Origin: Niallia circulans NBRC 13626 | GTDB taxonomy: Bacteria; Bacillota; Bacilli; Bacillales; Cytobacillaceae | Assembly (NCBI RefSeq): GCF_001591585.1 | Contig: NZ_BCVE01000008.1 | Coordinates: 1 to 64,000 of the forward strand | Reading direction: 5' to 3' | Length of the DNA stretch: 64,000 nucleotides | Shown here: positions 17,736 to 25,327 of the stretch, one piece after another | Numbering within the stretch: the stretch's first letter is position 1 | How the letters are laid out: every line of letters starts with the position of its first letter | The notes under the pieces: model-generated | Told to the model about the DNA's origin: nothing | Seen by the model: only the letters and a program-made list of their open reading frames with translations | Database searches by the model: none | Program-made: the position numbers and the translations under genes

Positions 17736-18603
17736 GCCCACCGCTCCTTCTTGTGTAAAACACCATAATATCTTCTAAAGTTGGCTTTTCATAGAAATAA
17801 GAAGTTCCAAATTGCTTTCTTACTTCTTCTTTGTTTTTACATAATGCTTCAAAACCAAAATCATTACTCTTTAAACTGATTAAATTTTTATTATGGATAA
17901 TCTGTGTGCTATCTTTTCCTTTAACCATGGTATATTCTTCTAAAAGCTCATCCTTCGTTTTACTTAAAATGATTTGTCCATTATTAATTAATGTAATATA
18001 ATCGGCAATTTTATCTAAGTCGGATGTTATGTGAGTTGAAAAAAAGATTGCCTTGTTTTCGTCTTGTATTAATGTTTGCAGTACATCTAACAATTCAGTC
18101 CGAACTAGTGGATCTAAACCAGAAGTTGGTTCATCCATAATTAAGAGTTCAGCTTGATGAGAAAGAGCGATGGCTAATGAGAATTTCATTTTCATCCCTT
18201 TTGACAGCTCGTTGATTTTTTTATCCATAGGTAGTGAAAAATCTTTTACATATTTATTGAATGTACTTTCTTCCCATTGAGAATAAAATGGGCGGATGAT
18301 ATTCTTCATTTCTTTTATTGTTAACTCTTCATAAAAGTGATTGTCATCATAAACAAAGCCAATTCTCTCTTTAATTTTCATACTATGTTTTTCATTGTCT
18401 AAACCAAAGACTTTTATCATGCCGCTATCTTTTTTGATTAAATTCATGATTAGTTTGATTGTTGTGCTTTTTCCAGCCCCATTTGGACCAATAAACCCCA
18501 TTATAAATCCTTTTTTTAAGGTAATATTAATCGTATCTAAAGAAAAACCTTGTCGGTTCTTGGATACATTGATAAGTTCTAATGTGTTTTCCACTGTGCT
18601 CAT
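17719..18603 (-). CDS. ABC transporter ATP-binding protein
   Basis: 294 residues with Walker A GPNGAGKST (~38-46), Q-loop region IGFVYDDNHFYEEL, an ABC signature written as LSKGMKMK (~133) where LSGGQ is usual, Walker B LLIMDEPTSGLDP (~156) and the switch His in FFSTH (~190). The C-terminal ~80 residues are an extra domain as in BcrA/YtrB-type exporters. It starts by an ATGA overlap with the GntR gene, so translation is coupled. A dimer would power the small permease encoded next. Confidence 0.88.
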   Translation of the reverse strand: MSTVENTLELINVSKNRQGFSLDTINITLKKGFIMGFIGPNGAGKSTTIKLIMNLIKKDSGMIKVFGLDNEKHSMKIKERIGFVYDDNHFYEELTIKEMKNIIRPFYSQWEESTFNKYVKDFSLPMDKKINELSKGMKMKFSLAIALSHQAELLIMDEPTSGLDPLVRTELLDVLQTLIQDENKAIFFSTHITSDLDKIADYITLINNGQIILSKTKDELLEEYTMVKGKDSTQIIHNKNLISLKSNDFGFEALCKNKEEVRKQFGTSYFYEKPTLEDIMVFYTRRSGGHVSSN

Positions 18604-18971
18604 CCTTTATAAATAATTTTTAATATTTCTTGTAATTCTTCTAATGTTAACCCAATTAGTTTAGCTGTGCTGCTGGCTTCTGTTAAATGTTCTTCGATTG
18701 TTTTCAACTTGTTTTCACGAAGTATTTCTTTGTTTATTGCTGCAACATATGACCCTTTTCCAGCGACTGTAACAATAAAACCGTCTTTTTCAAGTTCATC
18801 ATAGGCTCTTTTGGTTGTAATAACGCTAATTTTCAGTTCTTTTGCAAGACTTCTAATAGAAGGAAGAGATTGTGTTTCTTTTAGTTCACCTGCTACTATT
18901 TGCTCTTTTATTTGCTTTACTATTTGCAAATAAATAGGTTCCTCAGAGGAATTGGAGATAAAAATATTCAT
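18600..18971 (-). CDS. GntR-family regulator, YtrA subfamily
   Basis: About 123 residues: an N-terminal winged helix (EPIYLQIVKQIKEQIVAG, then LPSIRSLAKELKISVITTKRAYDEL as the recognition region, to about residue 75) and a short tail of about 45 residues, the length of YtrA-type GntR proteins, which lack a large effector domain. It is first in the operon with the ABC exporter. Its promoter is covered by a 19-bp palindrome, so it very likely represses its own operon; the inducing signal is unknown. ATG 18971 follows AAAGGTG; the GTG three codons earlier lies in that ribosome site. Confidence 0.88.
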   Translation of the reverse strand: MNIFISNSSEEPIYLQIVKQIKEQIVAGELKETQSLPSIRSLAKELKISVITTKRAYDELEKDGFIVTVAGKGSYVAAINKEILRENKLKTIEEHLTEASSTAKLIGLTLEELQEILKIIYKG

Positions 18972-18986
18972 TAGAAACACCTTTCA

Positions 18987-19037
18987 ACTGTTATATCTGT
19001 ATATAGTCAGTATATACAGATATAACAGTAGTGTCAA
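18987..19037 (-). promoter_or_regulatory. Promoter with overlapping 19-bp palindromic operator of the GntR/ABC operon
   Basis: On the minus strand TTGACA (19037-19032), a 17-base spacer and TATACT (19014-19009) form a near-ideal sigma-A promoter. A perfect inverted repeat with 19-bp arms (18987-19005 and 19011-19029, spacer GTCAG) covers the -10 element and most of the spacer. This placement predicts repression by occlusion, with the adjacent GntR protein as the obvious candidate. Confidence 0.8.
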
Positions 19038-19138
19038 CCCTCATAATTAGACAAGTTTTTAGTCTATCATAATAATATTATGTAAACAAATTATTTCTTC
19101 TATTTTTAGCATTTAGTATCTAAGATAATATACAAAAC

Positions 19139-19366
19139 ATGCAGGAACTACATGGGGAAAAAGTAAATTCACGCGTGAATCAATTTAAACAATTAGACCA
19201 ACGTCGCGAGTCTTTTATTGAAGAGGCAATTATACTTTGCAAAACTGGAGAGTCTTTTTCAGTTAAACAAATAAATGAAGTTACAGAGCGAATAAACGAA
19301 TTAGCAAGACATGGTGTCATTCAATTAGCGAAAATGTTACATAAGCAATGGTATGTGAATTTGTAA
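19139..19366 (+). CDS. DUF2533 (YpbS-like) small protein
   Basis: 75 residues, helical and soluble. The central RVNQFKQLDQRRESFIEEAI and SVKQINEVTERINELARHG segments match the DUF2533/YpbS family of B. subtilis, whose function is not known. The ATG at 19139 has no clear ribosome site, so the exact start is uncertain. It is a single rightward gene between the GntR operon and a bidirectional terminator. Confidence 0.7.
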   Translation: MQELHGEKVNSRVNQFKQLDQRRESFIEEAIILCKTGESFSVKQINEVTERINELARHGVIQLAKMLHKQWYVNL

Positions 19367-19374
19367 ATCGTAAT

Positions 19375-19421
19375 AAAAAAACAGTTCTGGACGTGAGCTC
19401 ATATCCAAGACTGTTTTTTTT
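19375..19421. terminator. Bidirectional terminator
   Basis: AAAAACAGTTCTGGA pairs with TCCAAGACTGTTTTT (one bulge) with T runs on both strands. It separates the DUF2533 gene from the convergent signal peptidase gene. Confidence 0.8.
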
Positions 19422-19426
19422 ATTAA

Positions 19427-19951
19427 TTAATAATTTTCCATAACAGGATAAAATCGAAAAACAGCTTTCCCGACAACAGCATCCTCTGATATACAACCAA
19501 GCTGTCTACTATCCATACTATTTTGCCTATTATCCCCTAATACAAATAGATGCCCTTTAGGTACTGTAACTTTAAGATTTTCCGTCAATCTCTGATTAGG
19601 AAGTAAATGCTTCTTTTTCTCTTGAAGATATGGTTCGTCATATTTTTCGCCATTAATATAAAGTGTATCATCATAAATTTCAATCGTATCATCAGGTAAG
19701 CCGATTACTCTTTTTATATAATCTTCTTTTTCTATTGGTGAATGAAAGACGATGGTATCAAAATGCTTGATTTGGCCAACTTTAGAGACAATCACTCTAT
19801 CTTGATTTTCATATGTTGGCTGCATGGATTGTCCTATTACCTTAACAGGGGCAAAAATAAAGTTACGGCAAATAAACACAAATATTAATGCGCTAATAAG
19901 TGCAATAATCCACGACTTTAGCTCTCTTTGAAAAGCTGATTTCTTATTAAT
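19427..19951 (-). CDS. sip: Type I signal peptidase (start codon unusual)
   Basis: Membrane-bound signal peptidase that removes secretory signal peptides outside the membrane. Motifs are GQSMQPT with the catalytic Ser, YIKRVIGLPDD with the catalytic Lys (a D replaces the usual G in GLPGD) and GDNRQNSMDSR. The first ATG/GTG/TTG in this frame is a GTG at 19879, inside the expected membrane segment. The frame continues open upstream and encodes KSWIIALISALIFVFICRNF, the family's anchor, back to an ATT at 19951 five bases after GAGGGAAGCAAT. I therefore propose initiation at ATT (174 residues). A sequencing or mutation effect is the alternative. Confidence 0.8.
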   Translation of the reverse strand: MNKKSAFQRELKSWIIALISALIFVFICRNFIFAPVKVIGQSMQPTYENQDRVIVSKVGQIKHFDTIVFHSPIEKEDYIKRVIGLPDDTIEIYDDTLYINGEKYDEPYLQEKKKHLLPNQRLTENLKVTVPKGHLFVLGDNRQNSMDSRQLGCISEDAVVGKAVFRFYPVMENY

Positions 19952-19992
19952 ATTGCTTCCCTCTTTTCTCTTTAAAAAATAGTTGGTTCTAT

Positions 19993-20517
19993 TTAGGTCA
20001 CCATTTTATACATTAAAATATCATCTATATATTCATTTTCTGACAGTTTGATTTCTTTTATTTTGCGACCTTCTTCTATAAATCCCATACAAGTATATAA
20101 AGAAATAGCCCTAGTATTTGTTGAGAAAACACCTAAGCTAACTTTTTCAATCAGCGGATTTTCTTTTGCCCAAGCTAGTAGTGCTTTCATAAGTAATTTT
20201 CCTATTCCTTTACTTCTATACTTTTTACTTATCATCATCCCAAATGACCCTGTGTGATTAAGTCTTTGTCTATTTTTTGTTTGAAAGACAATAAAGCCAA
20301 TTACTTTATTGGTTTCTTCCGCAATTAGGATAGTTTCTCTCTCATTATGCAATATTTTAGCGACCCATGCCTGCTGCTCTTCCAGTGTTTGATTATACTC
20401 TTCGATAGTAGTTATCAGATAATCTTCTTCGGCAATCACAGATTGCTGAATAGCAAAAATTGCTTCTGCATCTTCCAGTTTCGCATGGCGGATAAGATAT
20501 TGATCTGCTGATTTCAA
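19993..20517 (-). CDS. GNAT-family N-acetyltransferase
   Basis: 174 residues with the GNAT fold: RHAKLEDAEAIFAIQQ start, IGFIVF strand, and the acetyl-CoA pyrophosphate loop KKYRSKGIGKLLMKALLAWA (~97-116), followed by LGVFSTNTRAISLYTCMGF typical of amino-group acetyltransferases of the RimI/PhnO/YnaD kind. The substrate is unknown. The start is TTG at 20517 after AAGGAG with a slightly long gap. It ends 41 bp before the proposed signal peptidase start, so the two are probably co-transcribed. Confidence 0.85.
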   Translation of the reverse strand: MKSADQYLIRHAKLEDAEAIFAIQQSVIAEEDYLITTIEEYNQTLEEQQAWVAKILHNERETILIAEETNKVIGFIVFQTKNRQRLNHTGSFGMMISKKYRSKGIGKLLMKALLAWAKENPLIEKVSLGVFSTNTRAISLYTCMGFIEEGRKIKEIKLSENEYIDDILMYKMVT

Positions 20518-20617
20518 TTTCTTTAGCCACTCCTTAATAAATATGAATGTGATGATATTAATAGATTAAACTCCCACTGAAGGAATTTAATTCCATTATA
20601 GCATAGCCACGATAAAA

Positions 20618-21517
20618 TTACTCTGACCTGTTTTTCTTTTTTCTATATATAATCCAAGCTATTACAATAACTACAACTGGAATTAAAATTGGTGATAATC
20701 CAACAATCATCACGATGACACTTGAAAGGAAGGAAATTAACCCGTTAATCGTGCTCACGAATTGACTTTTTGCTTTTTCCCATGTATTTAAAGACTCTTT
20801 ATCTTGAATAGAACCCACTTTTACTAACTCTTCTTCCAGTTGAATCGTGACAGTCGAATAGTCTACGTTATTTTTTAAGTATTTCATTCTCCCTAATATT
20901 TGTTCTTTTTCTGCCTGCACAGTTGCAAGATCATTTGATATTTTAAGAAGGTCTTCCGTTTTTTCTGCTTGTTCCATTAAAGCTAATAGCCTTTTTTCCA
21001 CTGCTTCCTTAGCTTTTAGCCGGGATTCCAAATCAACATATTCTTCAGTCACATCGTTACCAGTGATACTCTTCTCTGTAACTTTAATGCTTTTCTTTTC
21101 GATATCGTTTAAGTAGGTTTGGAAATGTTTTTGAGGAATTTTTACGATAATAGTCCCATTTATATAATCTGTGCCACTATCATAAATGGACGATTCCACT
21201 ACATACCCGCCTAGCTCGGCTGCTTTTGACTGGATATGCTTCTCTACGTTGTGATAGTCTTTCACCTTTAAGGATAGATTCCCATTATAAATAACTAATC
21301 GGTCATTATTACTAATTGCTTGACCGCTATTTTCTTTTACCGTTTTACTATCTGTTGCGGGTATTTCTCCTATTTCATTCTGGGCATCGATGACATTGGA
21401 ATCAGCCTTTTCATAATCTCTGCTATCCGCTGCTTTATCTTCGGAATTTTGTGAGCAGCCAGTTAATAATAATAGAAATAATAACGACCAATTTAATATA
21501 ATTAGAAATTTTTTCAT
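20618..21517 (-). CDS. DUF4349 lipoprotein with C-terminal membrane segment
   Basis: 299 residues. A signal peptide with lipobox LLTGC (Cys21) is followed by an acidic linker, the DUF4349 domain (~70-235; RLVIYNGNLSLKVKDY, GGYVVESSI, VDLESRLKAKEAVEKRLL coiled coil, NDLATVQAEKEQILGR) and a C-terminal hydrophobic segment (~262-292) ending KKKNRSE. The family is widespread in Firmicutes without a known function; topology implies a lipid-anchored extracellular domain tethered at both ends. GGAGG lies 7 bases before the ATG. Single gene, divergent from the YkuK gene. Confidence 0.8.
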   Translation of the reverse strand: MKKFLIILNWSLLFLLLLTGCSQNSEDKAADSRDYEKADSNVIDAQNEIGEIPATDSKTVKENSGQAISNNDRLVIYNGNLSLKVKDYHNVEKHIQSKAAELGGYVVESSIYDSGTDYINGTIIVKIPQKHFQTYLNDIEKKSIKVTEKSITGNDVTEEYVDLESRLKAKEAVEKRLLALMEQAEKTEDLLKISNDLATVQAEKEQILGRMKYLKNNVDYSTVTIQLEEELVKVGSIQDKESLNTWEKAKSQFVSTINGLISFLSSVIVMIVGLSPILIPVVVIVIAWIIYRKKKNRSE

Positions 21518-21757
21518 TTTTTTCCTCCTGCGTTTTGTTAATGATTAGACGGATAAGAAGAAATTAAGTTTCAGTTTAGTTCCATTTTTTTATTATAAAA
21601 CTCATTATTAAGTTCATCTAAAAAAAGACCATTTTTTACACCAATTCAGTATTTTTTGTATACGATAATACAAATTTAGTTACAGGGATAAATCCATTTG
21701 ATTATCATACAATGTTATAAAAGTGGTGGAAATAACGTTTATACGGAGGGATTCTTT

Positions 21758-22294
21758 GTGGAGTTAGACAGGCATATGGAAATGACTTTTCAAAACTTAC
21801 AAGAGAAAAATATGACCTTTGATATCGTTTTTCAGCGTATCCTTGCTTTTATGTCTAGAAGTCCTTCGGGAAATTATCAATTAATGATTGGTACAGATTC
21901 ACAAGTGCATACCAAACATACGAAGTTTATTACTGGAATAGTCATTATGAATAAAGGAAAAGGTGCTTGGGCCTGTATTAGAAAAGTGATCATACCAAGG
22001 AAGATTTTAAGACTTCATGAGAAAATCTCCTATGAGACAACACTAACAGAAGAGGTAGTTAGTCTGTTCACAGAGGATAGGAAAAACCAATTAATTGATG
22101 TTGTCCTCCCTTTTGTTTATCAAGGAGCAACTTTCTCGATAGAGGGACATATAGATATTGGAGCAGGCAGAAGAAATAAAACAAGTGAATTTGTCAATGA
22201 AATGGTAGCAAGAATGGAGTCAATAGGTATCGAACCAAAAATTAAGCCTGATTCATTTGTTGCTTCATCCTATGCTAATAAGTATACGAAATAA
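21758..22294 (+). CDS. YkuK-family (DUF458) RNase H-like protein
   Basis: 178 residues from GTG 21758, chosen because CGGAGGG ends 7 bases before it and the family starts near here; the longer open frame to 21698 has no ribosome site. Signatures are MTFDIVFQRILAFM, YQLMIGTDSQVH (~43-54, acidic site of the RNase H-like fold) and the C-terminal IKPDSFVASSYANKYTK, all as in B. subtilis YkuK. Members are predicted nucleases without a demonstrated role. It is monocistronic. Confidence 0.85.
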   Translation: MELDRHMEMTFQNLQEKNMTFDIVFQRILAFMSRSPSGNYQLMIGTDSQVHTKHTKFITGIVIMNKGKGAWACIRKVIIPRKILRLHEKISYETTLTEEVVSLFTEDRKNQLIDVVLPFVYQGATFSIEGHIDIGAGRRNKTSEFVNEMVARMESIGIEPKIKPDSFVASSYANKYTK

Positions 22295-22299
22295 TTAAA

Positions 22300-22331
22300 T
22301 AAAAAAAAACCTGTCCACAAACGGAACAGGT
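22300..22331 (-). terminator. Terminator of the TerC-family gene
   Basis: Minus-strand ACCTGTTCC pairs with GGACAGGT around CGTTTGT, then TTTTTTTTTATTT. Confidence 0.8.
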
Positions 22332-22340
22332 AAAATACAT

Positions 22341-23114
22341 TTATTTTTCTTTTGAAGAAGCAACTTCTTCAGAAACCTTTTTATTTTTGTTAATAAAATG
22401 AATGATAAATGTGATAATAAACGCAGCAATTAGAATCCCAAAAAATACATAGTGATCTAATTCATATCCAAAAATGCTAGCAAACATCTTTACCGCGATT
22501 ATCCCAATTAATACAAAGGCGGTATTCTCTAATTCTGGAACTTTTTCAATGAGAACTAAGAATAATTTGGCAACAGTTCTCATCATTAAAATACCGAGCA
22601 TTCCACCAATCAGTAGAATCCAGATTTCATTTGAAACAGCCAAAGATGCTAATATGCTGTCAACCGAAAAGGCTAAATCCATTAATTCTACGGAGATAAC
22701 AGTTGCCCAGAATACTCCGAACAATCTTATTGTCCAACTGTCTTTCTTCATCGCTGAGGAATCTTCATCTTCCTCACCAAGCCAGAAATGCTTAATTACA
22801 ATCCATGCTAAGTATGCTGCTCCAACTACTTTTATCCAGGTAAAATGGATTAAGTAAACACCAATTCCAATAAAGAAGAAACGGAAAAAATAGGCTCCGA
22901 ATAAACCATATGTCAATGCTTTTTTTTGTTTATCTGGCGGTAAATGTTTTACCATTACTGCTAATACGAGCGCATTATCTGCTGATAATAAGCCTTCTAA
23001 AATGACTAACGATCCGATTAATCCCCATGATACTGGATCTGTTAATACTTCTGCCCACATCTTCCAATCAAAAAATGAAGCATAGGTTGATAATATCTGA
23101 TGTAAAACGTCCAC
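22341..23114 (-). CDS. TerC-family integral membrane protein
   Basis: 257 residues with about seven membrane segments. The paired acidic motifs of TerC proteins are present: EGLLSADNALVLA (~40-52) and ELMDLAFSVDSILA (~143-156). B. subtilis homologues YceF/YkoY are implicated in manganese efflux and metalation of exported proteins; I infer a similar role. It is the length of YceF. The start is GTG with GGAGG nine bases upstream. Only 103 bp separate it from the preceding gene and no Mn2+ (yybP-ykoY) riboswitch is seen. Confidence 0.88.
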   Translation of the reverse strand: MDVLHQILSTYASFFDWKMWAEVLTDPVSWGLIGSLVILEGLLSADNALVLAVMVKHLPPDKQKKALTYGLFGAYFFRFFFIGIGVYLIHFTWIKVVGAAYLAWIVIKHFWLGEEDEDSSAMKKDSWTIRLFGVFWATVISVELMDLAFSVDSILASLAVSNEIWILLIGGMLGILMMRTVAKLFLVLIEKVPELENTAFVLIGIIAVKMFASIFGYELDHYVFFGILIAAFIITFIIHFINKNKKVSEEVASSKEK

Positions 23115-23217
23115 TTAATGAGCCTCCATTATTATATGTAATCATATGGAAGCTATTATACTCCTATCATTTTCAGATAGCAACTGTAATAAAGCAAAGA
23201 AGAAAAAATACCTTCTA

Positions 23218-23961
23218 TTATTCTTCATAAATCATTTTTACTGTCATACCACCGTCTACCATAAGATTCGTTCCTGTAATAAAATCATTTTGCGGATTTG
23301 TGAGGAAAAGGCATGCTCTCGCAATATCCTCAGGTTTACCTACTCTTTTTGATAGATGCTGTTCATGATCGCTTTCTCGCAGATTTTCATAATCTTTCGT
23401 TTCGATCCAGCCTGGTGATATGCTGTTAACTGTTATATGTGCATCAGCTAAACTATTTGCCAAAGCATGAGTAATAGCCATAATTCCACCTTTGCTAGCA
23501 CTATAGCTTTCTGAATTAGGTTCCGACATATAGGCTCTGCTAGATGACATGTTAATAATCGACCCTTTTGCGCCTTGAGTTCGCATGATTTTTGCGACTT
23601 CTCTTGAACAAAGAAACACGCTGCGGAGATTCGTATTTATCACATCATCCCATTCTTCTATCGTTAAATCGTAAAATGATTTAAAAATGCCTTTACCGGC
23701 GTTATTAATTAAGATATCAATCTTTCCAAATTTCGCTTGTGTTGTCTCAACCATTTGAATGATATCTGCTTCGTTTCGAACATCGGTTTTTATAAAAATT
23801 GCTCTCTCTTTTTGCTCTATAGAATCAAGTACATGTTTTCCTTGCTCTTCATCTATATCAGCTAGGATAACATAGGCATCTTCTTGCAAATAAGCTTTTG
23901 CAATTGCTTTGCCAATACCATTACTAGCGCCAGTTACAATGACAACTTTATCTTTGTACAT
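23218..23961 (-). CDS. Short-chain dehydrogenase/reductase
   Basis: About 247 residues of the classical SDR family: NAD(P)-binding TGASNGIGKAIA (~10-21), acidic ILADIDEE that favours NAD over NADP, NNAG (~86), catalytic Ser in INMSSSRAY, the YxxxK pair in ESYSASKGG (~151-155) and SPGWI. The final VDGGMTVKMIYEE is of the glucose-dehydrogenase-like group. Substrate unknown. ATG 23961 is chosen with GGTGAT upstream rather than the TTG four codons earlier. Confidence 0.88.
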   Translation of the reverse strand: MYKDKVVIVTGASNGIGKAIAKAYLQEDAYVILADIDEEQGKHVLDSIEQKERAIFIKTDVRNEADIIQMVETTQAKFGKIDILINNAGKGIFKSFYDLTIEEWDDVINTNLRSVFLCSREVAKIMRTQGAKGSIINMSSSRAYMSEPNSESYSASKGGIMAITHALANSLADAHITVNSISPGWIETKDYENLRESDHEQHLSKRVGKPEDIARACLFLTNPQNDFITGTNLMVDGGMTVKMIYEE

Positions 23962-24021
23962 TCTAATCACCAACCATTCATATAAAAAAGCAAGCCAATT
24001 TCTCAGCCTGCCTTGTTGTAT

Positions 24022-24459
24022 TTATTCTTCAGTGATTTCCACTTTTTCCATAACATCGCCATTTTTCATTGCTTTTACAGCAGCAATACCGGACGTAACT
24101 TGTCCAAATACTGTATGAACACCATCTAAATGCGGTTGTGGCTCATGTACGATAAAGAATTGGCTTCCGCCTGTATCACGGCCAGCGTGTGCCATAGAAA
24201 GAGCTCCTTCCACATGTTTGTGAGGGTTTCCTTCTGTTTCACATTTGATTGTGTATCCAGGTCCTCCTGTTCCATTTCCATTTGGATCGCCGCCTTGGCT
24301 GACGAAACCAGGAATTACACGGTGGAATGTTAAACCGTTATAGAAACCTTTTTTAATTAGTTCCACAAAGTTAGCTACTGTTCCAGGAGCTTCGTTTGGA
24401 TATAATTCGAATTCAATTTTTTCACCATTTTGCATTAATATGTATCCTTTAGTTGCCAT
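24022..24459 (-). CDS. ppiB: Cytoplasmic peptidyl-prolyl cis-trans isomerase (cyclophilin)
   Basis: 145 residues, the size of B. subtilis PpiB. Cyclophilin core: [20 protein letters not shown] (~38-57, catalytic Arg and Phe), [24 protein letters not shown] (~88-104) and [12 protein letters not shown]. It speeds proline isomerisation during folding. No signal peptide. The ATG at 24459 is nine bases after AAGGAG; an ATG three codons earlier abuts that site. A lipoprotein paralogue follows upstream at 24543, divergent by sequence but similar in fold. Confidence 0.92.
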   Translation of the reverse strand: MATKGYILMQNGEKIEFELYPNEAPGTVANFVELIKKGFYNGLTFHRVIPGFVSQGGDPNGNGTGGPGYTIKCETEGNPHKHVEGALSMAHAGRDTGGSQFFIVHEPQPHLDGVHTVFGQVTSGIAAVKAMKNGDVMEKVEITEE

Positions 24460-24542
24460 GATCAACATCTCCTTATTTCAAAATCAGCTTTTATCATATC
24501 ATCTTTTCGGAAAGAAAGAAAATATTACGTTCCTTTTATCCA

Positions 24543-25202
24543 TTATTCTTTTAATTTCTTTGGTTCTTCATAATCGATACCTTTTGTATCTACAGTAATT
24601 TGTTTCATTTTTATCTCTTCTACTGGTTTATCATTCTTATCTCTTTTTGAAGAGACTATTTTATCGACGACATCCATGCCTTCTATCACTTTCCCGAACG
24701 GGGCGTATTCTCCATCCAAATGAGGGGCGTCTGCAACCATAATGAAGAATTGTGACCCAGCAGAATCAGGCAGTTGAGATCTTGCCATGCTAATTACGCC
24801 TCTTTCGTGCTTTAAGTCATTTTCAAACCCATTCTCTGAAAATTCCCCTTTGATCGAATAGCCAGGACCGCCTGTTCCATTTCCATTGGGGTCACCGCCT
24901 TGGATCATAAAATCAGGAATAATTCGATGGAAAATTAATCCATCGTAAAAGCCTTTATTTACTAATGATACGAAATTATTGACTGTATTAGGGGCTTTAT
25001 CGGGATAAAGTTCTAATGTAATAGTCGAATTATCTTCCATCGTAATCGTTACAATAGGATAGTCGTCTGGTGAAATCACTTTTGCTTGTGTTGTATTTTC
25101 TTCTTTTGATGGCTCACTTTTCGTTGTGCCACAGCCTGACAGTAGTAAAAGAAGGACTAAACTCAAGAAAAATACTATACCACCTGTTTGTTTTCTACTC
25201 AA
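24543..25202 (-). CDS. Lipoprotein cyclophilin-type peptidyl-prolyl isomerase
   Basis: 219 residues. Signal peptide with lipobox LLSGC (Cys24), a short Thr/Glu linker, then a cyclophilin domain (~45-205): GFYDGLIFHRIIPDFMIQGG, GTGGPGYSIKGEF, SMARSQLPDSAGSQFFIMV, HLDGEYAPFGKV. It should assist folding of exported proteins on the outer face of the membrane. TTG start after GGAG. It is 84 bp upstream of ppiB, in the same direction, suggesting tandem duplication with later diversification. Confidence 0.9.
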   Translation of the reverse strand: MSRKQTGGIVFFLSLVLLLLLSGCGTTKSEPSKEENTTQAKVISPDDYPIVTITMEDNSTITLELYPDKAPNTVNNFVSLVNKGFYDGLIFHRIIPDFMIQGGDPNGNGTGGPGYSIKGEFSENGFENDLKHERGVISMARSQLPDSAGSQFFIMVADAPHLDGEYAPFGKVIEGMDVVDKIVSSKRDKNDKPVEEIKMKQITVDTKGIDYEEPKKLKE

Positions 25203-25279
25203 ATAACATCATCTCCTCTGTATGGATTCTTTCCTATTTTAACGAAAACGTTTTTGTTTGTACAATGAATAACTGATAA

Positions 25280-25326
25280 TAGCTAAAGAAAGAGCATTAT
25301 CCCAAATCTCCGGATAATGCTTTTTA
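25280..25326. terminator. Terminator between the helicase and cyclophilin genes
   Basis: AGCATTATCC pairs with GGATAATGCT across CAAATCTCC-type loop, with T-rich flanks on both strands. It ends the SF1 helicase transcript. Confidence 0.75.
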
Positions 25327-25327
25327 T

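Noticed and set aside
22333-23217. Mn2+ (yybP-ykoY) riboswitch expected before the TerC-family gene
   Set aside because: Only about 100 bp lie upstream and none of the conserved blocks are present.
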